Shown here: positions 1 to 6,559 of the stretch, in pieces | How the letters are laid out: every line of letters starts with the position of its first letter | Numbering within the stretch: position 1 is the first letter of the stretch | Source of the DNA: Chrysiogenia bacterium | Lineage (GTDB): Bacteria; JAGRBM01 | DNA: 8,525 nt | Direction: 5' to 3' | NCBI GenBank assembly: GCA_020434085.1 | Contig: JAGRBM010000453.1 | Coordinates: 1 to 8,525, forward strand | The notes under the pieces: model-generated | Told to the model about the DNA's origin: nothing | What the model saw: the letters and a program-made list of their open reading frames with translations, nothing else | The model's database searches: none | Translations under genes and position numbers: made by a program

Positions 1-314
1 CACTGGCCCATGTCGCCCATGGCCTTGCGGATGATCGAACCCGAGTCCTGTGCTTCCAGGGGCGCGAGCGTATCCCTGTTCTTCTTGATGAGCGCCGCCA
101 TTTCGCGCAGCGCCCCGGCGCGCGCCCTGGGCTTGGTCTGCGACCACTCGGGAAAGGCCGCACGGGCGCACTCGAGTGCGCGGGCCGCGTCCTTCGGACC
201 GGCCAGCGCGCATTTGGCGACCACCGACTGGTCGTGGGGGTTCAGGGACTCGAACGTGCGGCCGTCGGCCGCATCGCAAAACTCGCCATTGATGTAAAGC
301 TGATACTCGCGCAT
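1..314 (-). CDS. Aldehyde dehydrogenase family protein, N-terminal 104 residues (runs off left edge)
   Basis: The first 104 codons of an NAD(P)+-dependent aldehyde dehydrogenase, which oxidises an aldehyde to the acid or acyl-CoA in the cytoplasm. The protein opens MREYQLYINGEF, followed by DAADGRTFESLNP, the usual N-terminal strand pair of the family. Next come an alanine-rich helix (AALECARAAF-type, ending FPEW), R-x-G-x-L-R-E-M-A and LAPLEAQDSGS, all in family order. The catalytic Cys and Glu and the cofactor glycine motif lie beyond the edge, so substrate class cannot be called. The ATG is fixed by an AAGGAG ribosome site at 324-329, nine bases upstream. It follows the DUF2304 gene on the same strand after 136 bp containing two hairpins, so it may be a separate unit. 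Seen: the N-terminal motifs. Known: the family fold. Unknown: the metabolic role. Confidence 0.9.
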   Translation of the reverse strand, partial: MREYQLYINGEFCDAADGRTFESLNPHDQSVVAKCALAGPKDAARALECARAAFPEWSQTKPRARAGALREMAALIKKNRDTLAPLEAQDSGSIIRKAMGDMGQ

Positions 315-371
315 CGAAAAGGGCTCCTTGCGGAAGGGGCTGGATTCGCAGACAAACCGCCCAAAGTGGTC

Positions 372-392
372 CACCCGGAAAGTCCCCGGGTG
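372..392. repeat. Perfect 7-bp inverted repeat upstream of the aldehyde dehydrogenase gene
   Basis: CACCCGG (372-378) and CCGGGTG (386-392) are exact reverse complements around a 7-base loop. The centre lies about 68 bases before the aldehyde dehydrogenase start. No T-tract follows on either strand, so it is a poor intrinsic terminator. It could be an operator, an mRNA hairpin, or chance in GC-rich DNA. Confidence 0.45.
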
Positions 393-424
393 AACGGCTG
401 CTCACCCTACCCGATGCCCCCGGC

Positions 425-440
425 GGCGCCAACGGGCGCC
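425..440. repeat. GC-only hairpin just after the DUF2304 stop codon
   Basis: Two copies of the self-complementary hexamer GGCGCC (425-430 and 435-440) are separated by four bases and can form a 6-bp stem. It starts about 10 bases after the DUF2304 stop on the minus strand. It lacks a U-tract. It may slow or protect the 3' end of the glycosyltransferase operon transcript, but a true terminator is not shown. Confidence 0.4.
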
Positions 441-450
441 CGGCGCGCCT

Positions 451-834
451 CTACTCGGTTGGCGTTGCGGACTCGCCCGCAACTTGGCCGCGCTCAAGCG
501 TCGTTTTCTCGGCTTCGAGAATGGCGAGTTGCTGGGTGAGCTTCTTCACCTGGTTGGTGAGCTGGGAAATCTTCACCGTGAAGTGGATGCAGATGCAGAC
601 GAGAAAAACGAAGGCAAACATGAAGACCGTGCTGGTGGAATCAACCGCCCCGATCACGCGTGTGAGCCCGATGAGCAAGTTCGAGGAAAGAATCAGCGCC
701 AGAAGTCCCAGAATCGCGATGATCCAGAGCCAGGAATATTCGATGCGAAGCGTGCGGCGTCGTACCAGTTCGAGCACGCCCGCGAGCATCAGCAATGCAA
801 TGGAAGCGGCAACCACTTGCTGGTGCGGCGTCAC
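451..834 (-). CDS. DUF2304 family small membrane protein
   Basis: A 127-residue protein recognised as DUF2304. It has hydrophobic segments at about residues 5-23, 35-60 and 68-87. The conserved RRRTLRIEYSWLW stretch between the first two is a family hallmark. A polar, Leu-spaced tail at about 88-117 (KISQLTNQVKKLTQQLAILE) looks like a short cytoplasmic coiled coil, and a disordered end follows. Biochemical function is unknown. Members are often coded next to GT2 polyprenyl-phosphate sugar transferases, as here. The start is GTG within a GTGA overlap with the upstream GT2 stop (831-834). It is supported by an AGGAG site at 841-845, six bases away, so translation is probably coupled. I infer that it is an accessory or membrane anchor for the GT2 enzyme or its lipid-linked product. 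It is the last gene of the operon. Confidence 0.85.
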   Translation of the reverse strand: MTPHQQVVAASIALLMLAGVLELVRRRTLRIEYSWLWIIAILGLLALILSSNLLIGLTRVIGAVDSTSTVFMFAFVFLVCICIHFTVKISQLTNQVKKLTQQLAILEAEKTTLERGQVAGESATPTE

Positions 835-1565
835 TTGCGGCTCCTGAAGTCATCGCCCCCGGCAAGTCCCAGCATCCCCAGCGAGAGCAACATGTCGAAG
901 ACGTAACGAATCGGGCGAAGTCCCGCATGCATGGAGGTCTTCTTCTCTGCGTTGGGATACATGACGACCGGATACTCGATCACCTTGAGCCCGCTCTTGT
1001 GCGCGAGCACCACGGCGTCGGCATCGGGATAGGTGTCGGGGAAGAAATCGGCGGTGTAGAGGCTCATCGCCGTCTGGTTCATCGCAAGGAATCCGCTGGT
1101 GGGATCGGTGAGCGCCATGCCCATCATGCGTCCGGCCAGCATGCCGAAAAAGCGCGCGCCCTGCCGGCGAAGCCACGGGCCGCGGTAACCGTGTTCGGCC
1201 CCTTCCATGCGCGGCGCGTAGCGCGAACCGATCACCAGATCGGCGTCGCTCTCGATGGAATGTTCCAGCAGCGGCCCGATGCAAGCGGCCTCGTGCTGTC
1301 CGTCTCCGTCAAACGTCACCGCATGGGTGTAGTGATGGCGAAGCGCATACTTGAGCCCGGTCTGGATCGTCACGCCGTAACCGGCATTAAAGGCGTGTTC
1401 GGCAAGCAATGCGCCCTCTTCCAGGGCCACCTCGCGCGAGCGGTCGGTCGAACCGTCGTTGACGACGAGCACATCGATCCCGGGCGCCTTCTTCCGGACC
1501 TGCTGCAGCACGTCCGCCAGAAAGCGTTCTTCGTTGAAGACTGGAATGATGATCAGCGCTTTCAC
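831..1565 (-). CDS. Family 2 glycosyltransferase, dolichyl/polyprenyl-phosphate sugar synthase-like
   Basis: A 244-residue cytoplasmic GT-A enzyme of the DPM/DPG-synthase-like branch of GT2. These enzymes usually transfer a sugar from a nucleotide donor to polyprenyl phosphate. Motifs appear in order: PVFNEE (8-13), NDGSTD (36-41), FNAGYG (59-64), DGDGQH (86-91, metal/nucleotide-binding acidic motif), GSRY (113-116) and DPTSGF (154-159). A basic, amphipathic C-terminal segment (RPIRYVFDMLLSL, 217-229) is typical of the family, and there are no clear C-terminal transmembrane helices. The GTG start overlaps the stop of the upstream HEAT gene as GTGA (1562-1565), and a GGGAG site lies about 10 bases before it. 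The stop overlaps the DUF2304 start in the same way, so the three genes look translationally coupled. The exact sugar and acceptor cannot be read from sequence. Other lipid-linked or protein acceptors remain possible. Confidence 0.88.
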   Translation of the reverse strand: MKALIIIPVFNEERFLADVLQQVRKKAPGIDVLVVNDGSTDRSREVALEEGALLAEHAFNAGYGVTIQTGLKYALRHHYTHAVTFDGDGQHEAACIGPLLEHSIESDADLVIGSRYAPRMEGAEHGYRGPWLRRQGARFFGMLAGRMMGMALTDPTSGFLAMNQTAMSLYTADFFPDTYPDADAVVLAHKSGLKVIEYPVVMYPNAEKKTSMHAGLRPIRYVFDMLLSLGMLGLAGGDDFRSRK

Positions 1566-3187
1566 CGCCGGTTCGCTCCCTGAAGCCTGACAATCGCCAG
1601 CTCGGCCGCCGCGCGCACCTCCGGGTCCTCATCACCCGCCATGAGCTGGAGCAGCGGCTCGACCTCTTCGCTCGGGGCCTTCATTTCCCCCAGCGTCCGC
1701 ACGACCGTCCTTCTGACTTCTGCATTCTCATCCTGCAGCATTTCGCTGAGAATTGGAATCGCCAATGCCACGTCGGGTTTGAGCCGCCGGAAGGCCTCCA
1801 CCCCGATGCGCCGCACGCGGGCATCGTCATCGGTCATGGCGGGCACGAGGGCCTCGGCCGCCCCGGAATCGCCGGTTCCCGAAAGGGCCATGGCGGCCAT
1901 CATCCGGTTCTCTGCGCTGGGATCTTTTTCAAGCATCGCGCCGAGCGCCGGCGCGGCGGCGCGAGCCTGCGTTTCGAGTTCTGCGAGCGTCTGCGCCGCG
2001 AGAAACCGCAGCACCACGTCGTCCTCTGTAAGGGCCGCCTCCAGCACCGGCAACAGCAGCGGGTCGGCAGCGTCGATCTGGGCGAGCGCCTGCGCCGCGA
2101 ACAGCCGGGTATCGACGCGCTCGTTATCCAACTCCGCATGGAGCGAGGACACTGCCGAGCCCCCCACCTGCGCCAGCGCGCGCACGGCCGCCATGCGTAC
2201 CGAAAGAACATCGTCGGAGAGTGCGGCGATGAGTTCCTTGATCGCGGCCGCGTCCTGCAGACTTCCGATGGCCTCGGCGGCGGCCTGGCGCACCTGCGCG
2301 TCGGCATCGCCGGTGAGCGCCGGCCCAAGCGCGGCCGTTGCCGAGCGCGAACCGATCCGCCCGAGCGCGGCGGCCGCGGCGCTGCGTACCTGTGGGTCGG
2401 AGTCGGCAAGCGCCTTCGAGAGCGGCGCGACCGTGCGGCTCTCGCCGATCTTTCCGAGCTGCTGCGCCGCCACGCGCCGCACGCTGTAGTCGGGATCCCC
2501 CAGCGCTGCGACCAGTGCACTCGTTGCCGCTTCCTGGCGCATCTCGCCAAGGGCTTCGAGTGCCAGGCGGCGAATGCGCGGATCGGTATCCGTAATGAGA
2601 CCGGCAAGCACCGACACCGCGCGCGGATGGCGGAGCGCGGCAAGCGCCTCGATCACGCGGCGGCGCGCGGCGTAGTGGCTCTCGGGAAGCGCACGAATGA
2701 GCGCCTCGGTCTGGGCGCGCTCGCCCATCCAGTTGAGCACCTCGCCCGCGCAGCGCGAGAGGAAAGGAGCATCGTCCTGATCGGCGGCCCAGCGAAGCGC
2801 CAGTACAGACGAGGCATACTGGAAGCCGCCGAGCGCCTGCGCCGCGCGGCAACGCTGGTGGGCATCGCCGCTGGTGAGGGCTTCGACAAGGTGCGCGGCG
2901 ATGGCGGGCTCGCTCGCAATGCCCAGCGCCTCGGGCCGGTCGGCGGGCGCGTCCATTTCGGCCTCTTCGATGATGCAGGCCTCGGCCGGCTCGCTCTGTG
3001 TTTCGGATAGCGAATCGCCTCCCTCCATACGCGCCTCGCATCGAGCCAGGGCGTCGCCGGCCTCTTCAAGCAAAAGCCGCGTCTCTCCGGCGAATTCCTG
3101 CATCTGGAAAAACAGCAGGACGGCAGCGATGATCGCGCCGGCGGCGATGAACCATGCCCAGTGAAATGGTGGAGATTGTTCGGACAC
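1562..3187 (-). CDS. Membrane-anchored HEAT-repeat protein (about 14 repeats)
   Basis: A 541-residue protein with one N-terminal transmembrane segment (about 10-28), an acidic linker (about 30-95), and then HEAT/PBS-lyase-type repeats to the end. About 14 repeats with a 31-33 residue period start near residues 105, 135, 168, 199, 230, 261, 292, 324, 354, 387, 420, 452, 485 and 517. The clearest follow the pattern D-x-D-x-x-V-R-x-x-A-x-x-A-L-G-x-(I/M)-G, for example around 261-280. Such alpha-solenoids are scaffolds for protein or ligand binding; no catalytic motif is visible. Topology is probably N-in with the solenoid in the periplasm, by analogy with the two preceding lipoprotein genes, but the flanking charges do not settle it. 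The GTG start has GGAG (3196-3199) eight bases upstream and lies five bases after the previous stop. It overlaps the downstream GT2 by four bases. The true ligand or partner is unknown. Confidence 0.85.
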   Translation of the reverse strand: MSEQSPPFHWAWFIAAGAIIAAVLLFFQMQEFAGETRLLLEEAGDALARCEARMEGGDSLSETQSEPAEACIIEEAEMDAPADRPEALGIASEPAIAAHLVEALTSGDAHQRCRAAQALGGFQYASSVLALRWAADQDDAPFLSRCAGEVLNWMGERAQTEALIRALPESHYAARRRVIEALAALRHPRAVSVLAGLITDTDPRIRRLALEALGEMRQEAATSALVAALGDPDYSVRRVAAQQLGKIGESRTVAPLSKALADSDPQVRSAAAAALGRIGSRSATAALGPALTGDADAQVRQAAAEAIGSLQDAAAIKELIAALSDDVLSVRMAAVRALAQVGGSAVSSLHAELDNERVDTRLFAAQALAQIDAADPLLLPVLEAALTEDDVVLRFLAAQTLAELETQARAAAPALGAMLEKDPSAENRMMAAMALSGTGDSGAAEALVPAMTDDDARVRRIGVEAFRRLKPDVALAIPILSEMLQDENAEVRRTVVRTLGEMKAPSEEVEPLLQLMAGDEDPEVRAAAELAIVRLQGANRR

Positions 3188-3192
3188 TTTTG

Positions 3193-3765
3193 TTACTCCA
3201 CGCGGAGCGTTTCGATGGCCGAGATGGCAGCGCTGCGCACGAGTCGGTCCTCATCGCGGGTGAGAGTTTCCAGCTCCGCCAGCACGGAGGGGTCCCCCAC
3301 CGCGCGCAATGATTCGATGGCTGCCACGCGCACCCACCTGTCGGGGTCCATCAGCGCCTTGCGAAGCACGGGGATCACCTGCCGTGGTTGATCCCAGGAT
3401 GCACCGAGCGCCAGCACTGCGTCGTAGCGAACATTTTCATCTTTGTCGTAAAGCGCGGCCTGCGCCAGCGGGCGGAAGGCCTCGTCGCCTGCGTTCGAGA
3501 GCACCCAGATCGCGCGGCGTCGAAGCTCTGGGTCAGGCGAAGAAAGAAGCGGTTTCACGACCGGGATCGACTCCGCGCCCAGTTCATAGAGCGAGTCGAG
3601 CGCACTGCGCCGCTCGCTTTCGCTTCCCGATCGTAGCGCACTCTCCATTGCGCTCACCCGGTCTTCATGGGTCTGCGGCCCGCCGGAGCGGCAAGCCACT
3701 CCGACTATCGCAAGCAGCCCGACAACCAGCACGAGCCCTGCACGTCGCATTCGTACGTGTTGCAT
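3193..3765 (-). CDS. Small HEAT-repeat predicted lipoprotein
   Basis: A 190-residue protein with a basic N-terminus (MQHVRMRR), a hydrophobic stretch (about 10-24) and VGVAC, where Cys25 fits the prokaryotic lipidation pattern, although Gly at -3 is not the favoured residue. Arg rather than Asp follows the Cys, so outer-membrane sorting is plausible. The mature part holds four to five HEAT repeats, at about 45-75, 76-107, 108-139, 140-170 and a final half repeat from 171. Examples are PDPELRRRAIWVLSNAG and DENVRYDAVLALG. It has no other domain and no enzyme motif. The ATG directly abuts the previous gene's TAA stop (TAAATG). A G-rich GGGGGGAG site overlaps the end of that gene, so expression is probably coupled. 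Met6 is an alternative start. It is most likely a short partner or paralogue of the two flanking HEAT proteins; function not known. Confidence 0.82.
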   Translation of the reverse strand: MQHVRMRRAGLVLVVGLLAIVGVACRSGGPQTHEDRVSAMESALRSGSESERRSALDSLYELGAESIPVVKPLLSSPDPELRRRAIWVLSNAGDEAFRPLAQAALYDKDENVRYDAVLALGASWDQPRQVIPVLRKALMDPDRWVRVAAIESLRAVGDPSVLAELETLTRDEDRLVRSAAISAIETLRVE

Positions 3766-5178
3766 TTATCTCCCCCCACTTCCAATGCGCTCAAGCGCCT
3801 GACCAGCCAGCTCGCGCGTGCGGCGATCTTCATCATTTAATAGCTCAGCGAGCGGCACCTGCGCGATGGCCGCGCCGGGTCCCATCTCGGCCAGTGCGCT
3901 CACCGCCGAGCGCCGCACTTCGACACGCGGGTCGGTCAGCAATTCGACCAGCGCGGGCACGGCGGCGTCTTCACCCACGCGCCCCACCGCACTCACCAGC
4001 GCTGCCCAGCAATAGGACTGACGCAGCGAGAGCAGGTTGATCAGCCGGGGCAGCGCTTCCTTGGCCGCCGGCCCCACTTTCACCAGCGTCTCGATTGCCT
4101 GACAGCGTGCCTCATTGTCGCGCGAAGACAAAACGAAATTGAGCACGGGAACGACCACTGCGGGGTCGCCCTCGATCTCGTAAAGTGCCCGGGCGGCGCG
4201 GGCCTGAACCGCCGGCGCCGGGCGCCGAAGGGCCTTCGTCAGGGGATCGATGGCACAGGTGCCCGCCGCAACCAGGGCCGCCGTTGCGCCATCACGCACC
4301 TGGGGCTCGGAATCGGCCAGCGCGCGGGTCAGCTCGCCTGCTGCCGGGCAGGCCCCCTCGCCCAGGTCCTTGAAGGCTTCGACCGAGAGAATACGGCCCA
4401 TCACATTGTAGACGCCAAGGCCCTGCTTGGCAGCGGCAAGAAGGTGCGGGCGGAAGCGCTCGTCCTTTGCCGCCAGATATTTCGCGCCAACCACCTGCAT
4501 GAAGGCGTCCTGGCTGCTCAGGAAAGACTCGCATACCGCCTGCGTGTATTCGTCGTCCCGCAGCAGTTCGTCGAGCCCCACCAGCGCCTCGAGCGCGGCG
4601 TCCATGTCCGACTTGTTCGAGGGAACGACCGATGCCAGCGCCTCGGCATACATCCAGGAGAGAAGCGCAATGTCATTGGGCTGGAGCGCGCCGATGGCGA
4701 TGAGGGCACGGCCTGCCGCCACGCGCACGTTGATCTGCTGATCCTGCAGTGAAGCATGGAGCTGCGCGATGGCGTCGACGGCGCCGGGGCCGAGCAGTCG
4801 CAGCTCGTTGGCCGCACGAGTGCGGGTCTTCGAATCGGCGTGCTTGTTCGAGACGATATCGCTCAAAATCAGCACCGCGATCGGCGTCTCGTCCTCGTCA
4901 ATGGCAATCATGGCCAGCGCGGCTTCGAGCCGCACGCGCGGGTCTTCATCGTCGAGCGAGCCGGTCAGCGCCGGCAGGGCTTCGTCCGCCTGCAGATTTC
5001 CCAGCGCCTTTGCCGCGCCGGCGCGCACTTTCCAGTCACGGTCTACTTTGAGAAAGGTGATGTAACGCGCGACCACCGCGTCGCCGACGTCGGCGCCGCG
5101 GGGCTTGCGCGCGCAGCCGGTCGCAAGGAGCGCGACGGCCACAAACGCCGCAACCGCGCACCTGCGCGCCGCTACCAT
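3766..5178 (-). CDS. HEAT-repeat predicted lipoprotein
   Basis: A 470-residue protein with a lipoprotein signal peptide: MVAARR, hydrophobic residues 8-20, and LLATGC with Cys22 as the lipidated residue. Ala at +2 suggests the outer membrane by the E. coli rule. HEAT repeats are clear at about 47-105 (DWKVRAGAAKALGNL, DPRVRLEAALAM), 113-160, 285-320 (EPQVRDGATAALVAAG), 352-385, 386-415, 416-447 and 448-468. The middle (about 165-280) keeps a helical, Ala/Leu-rich character but has lost the consensus. The same frame is open upstream to 5448, but I chose the ATG at 5178. It gives a complete signal peptide, has GGAGG (5186-5190) seven bases away, and overlaps the GT4 gene end by only seven bases. 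The alternative would bury 90 Arg/Gly/Pro-rich residues inside the GT4 gene. I infer a periplasm-facing scaffold; ligand unknown. Confidence 0.85.
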   Translation of the reverse strand: MVAARRCAVAAFVAVALLATGCARKPRGADVGDAVVARYITFLKVDRDWKVRAGAAKALGNLQADEALPALTGSLDDEDPRVRLEAALAMIAIDEDETPIAVLILSDIVSNKHADSKTRTRAANELRLLGPGAVDAIAQLHASLQDQQINVRVAAGRALIAIGALQPNDIALLSWMYAEALASVVPSNKSDMDAALEALVGLDELLRDDEYTQAVCESFLSSQDAFMQVVGAKYLAAKDERFRPHLLAAAKQGLGVYNVMGRILSVEAFKDLGEGACPAAGELTRALADSEPQVRDGATAALVAAGTCAIDPLTKALRRPAPAVQARAARALYEIEGDPAVVVPVLNFVLSSRDNEARCQAIETLVKVGPAAKEALPRLINLLSLRQSYCWAALVSAVGRVGEDAAVPALVELLTDPRVEVRRSAVSALAEMGPGAAIAQVPLAELLNDEDRRTRELAGQALERIGSGGR

Positions 5179-6536
5179 TGCGCGCCCTCCAGGTAGAGCG
5201 CCTCGACCCGGCGGGCATGATCCGAAATGGACTCGACCAGGTGCGTCCAGTTCTCGCGGTGGGGGAATTCGTAGCCGCTGGAGAGGATCCGCAGCTTCTC
5301 GGCCAGCTCGGCGGGGTCGCTCGCCTTGTAGAGAAAGCCAGTATCGCCATCGCGCACGAGCTCGGGAATTCCGCCCACGCGGGACGCGACGACCGGGAGC
5401 CCCGCCTGCATGGCCTCGTGAATGACCAGCGGGGAATTCTCGCGCCACAGACTCGGCACGACAAGTGCGTCTACCTGCGAGAGCGCCTCGGCGACGCGCT
5501 CGTGCGCAATTGGGCCGTGGTTTTCGTGGGCCAGGCCCCAGAGGCGGCGCGTGAGCTCGGCCCGATAGGATTCGTCGCCGTGATAGCTGACAAACTCGCC
5601 CCAGATGTGCAGCTCCACCTGCCCGGGACGGAGCAGGCGTAGCGCATCGGCCACGACGTGAAGCCCCTTCGAGGGGATGAGCGTTCCCAGAAACCCCAGC
5701 CGCAGGGGTTCGGTCACGGCACGCACGTGGCGCTCTTCGAGTCGGAGTTCTTCAAACCCGTAGTCGAGGTGGCGGATTTTCGAAGGCGCGACGCCAAGGC
5801 GCGCGTAGGCGCGGCCGATGGCCTGCGAGGGCGCGATAAATAGATCAATGAGATCGATTGCGCGGGAGAGGGCTTCGAGGCGCTCGGCGATCTTCTCCCT
5901 CGCCGGAGCGATCGGCGCAAACCCCGCCGGCGCGATCGCTGCCCCGGCGCGCGCCAGCCATGTCATGTTCCGCGCGCTGGCAAGACCGTCCTCGGGCAGC
6001 ACGCGCCCGAGTGGTCCCAGCGCCGAGCGAAGCCGCGAGCGGGCCGCGCGCAGCACCGGCGCGCCGAACGCGCAGGCCGAGCAGCGCGCCTCGTCGGGAC
6101 GCTCGCAGTTCTGCAAGTCATCACGAATCATCTGCCCCCGCGGGCAGAAGGCCCAGTAGTCGGGAATCGTCATCACGATGCGCGCGCCGAAGTTCTTTGC
6201 TTCTTCCAGCAGTGCCACGCCCATGCCAGAGAGGTGCTGAACATGAACCACGTCGGGTTTGAAGAGCGCGATGGCCCGGGCAATGAGCTTTCGAAAGCGC
6301 GCGCCGCTCCAGTTGTCATAAAATCCGTCGGCGGGCGCCGGGCCGTGAAGGCGATAGTGGGTGAGTTCCCCGGCGCGGGTCTGCTCGAGCACGGGGGTAT
6401 CAGCAAAAGCGCCTGCCGGGAAGAGCACCGCGACCTCGTTCCGGGCCGCGAGCTGCGCGGCGAGCGCACGGGTATAGACCTCGGTCCCGCCGGCCGAGGG
6501 GTTTTCGAACTGGTGCACTGCCAGCAGAACCCGCAT
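5172..6536 (-). CDS. Family 4 (GT-B) glycosyltransferase
   Basis: A 454-residue cytoplasmic GT-B enzyme that would transfer a sugar from a nucleotide donor, retaining anomeric configuration, onto a growing glycan. The N-terminal acceptor domain begins MRVLLAVHQF with the glycine-rich SAGGTEVYT loop (14-22). The donor domain begins near 278 (LRLGFLGTLIPSKG). It carries the GT4 E-x7-E motif at Glu366/Glu374 (SLWRENSPLVIHEAM), followed by GLPVVASRVGGIPELV and GDTGFLY. A four-cysteine insert in the first domain (Cys131, 144, 152, 155, ending C-x2-C) resembles a metal-binding knuckle. The ATG is chosen because the family N-terminus starts there; its Shine-Dalgarno is weak. It lies 23 bases after the preceding GT2 stop, so reinitiation is possible. 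It overlaps the next gene by seven bases. Donor and acceptor sugars are not predictable. Confidence 0.9.
   Translation of the reverse strand: MRVLLAVHQFENPSAGGTEVYTRALAAQLAARNEVAVLFPAGAFADTPVLEQTRAGELTHYRLHGPAPADGFYDNWSGARFRKLIARAIALFKPDVVHVQHLSGMGVALLEEAKNFGARIVMTIPDYWAFCPRGQMIRDDLQNCERPDEARCSACAFGAPVLRAARSRLRSALGPLGRVLPEDGLASARNMTWLARAGAAIAPAGFAPIAPAREKIAERLEALSRAIDLIDLFIAPSQAIGRAYARLGVAPSKIRHLDYGFEELRLEERHVRAVTEPLRLGFLGTLIPSKGLHVVADALRLLRPGQVELHIWGEFVSYHGDESYRAELTRRLWGLAHENHGPIAHERVAEALSQVDALVVPSLWRENSPLVIHEAMQAGLPVVASRVGGIPELVRDGDTGFLYKASDPAELAEKLRILSSGYEFPHRENWTHLVESISDHARRVEALYLEGAQW
5186..5190 (-). promoter_or_regulatory. Ribosome binding site that sets the start of the 470-residue HEAT lipoprotein
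   Basis: GGAGG on the minus strand, seven bases before the ATG at 5178. It lies inside the last codons of the GT4 gene and supports the short, signal-peptide-bearing form over the longer open frame. Confidence 0.7.
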
Positions 6537-6559
6537 GGGCGTTATCTTAGCGCAAAGAA

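Noticed and set aside
795-1583. Long plus-strand open frame opposite the GT2 gene
   Set aside because: It is an antisense shadow in GC-rich coding DNA. It resembles no family, while the minus strand has clear GT2 motifs.
1641-3010. Plus-strand open frames (1641-2489 and 2138-3010) opposite the HEAT gene
   Set aside because: Low-complexity Ser/Ala/Arg-rich translations opposite a gene with regular HEAT repeats. These are shadows of codon bias.
3309-4040. Plus-strand Arg/Pro/Ala-rich open frame across two HEAT genes
   Set aside because: It crosses a gene junction, has shadow-type composition, and shows no ribosome site or recognisable domain.
1562-5178. HEAT genes as phycobilisome lyases
   Set aside because: The repeats are of the PBS-lyase HEAT-like type, but the signal peptides, the operon of glycosyltransferases and the absence of any photosynthetic context argue against a bilin lyase role.
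5179-5448. Upstream extension of the 470-residue HEAT lipoprotein frame to 560 residues
   Set aside because: The extra 90 residues are Arg/Gly/Pro-rich, lie entirely inside the GT4 gene in another frame, and would bury the lipoprotein signal peptide. A GGAGG site supports the later ATG.
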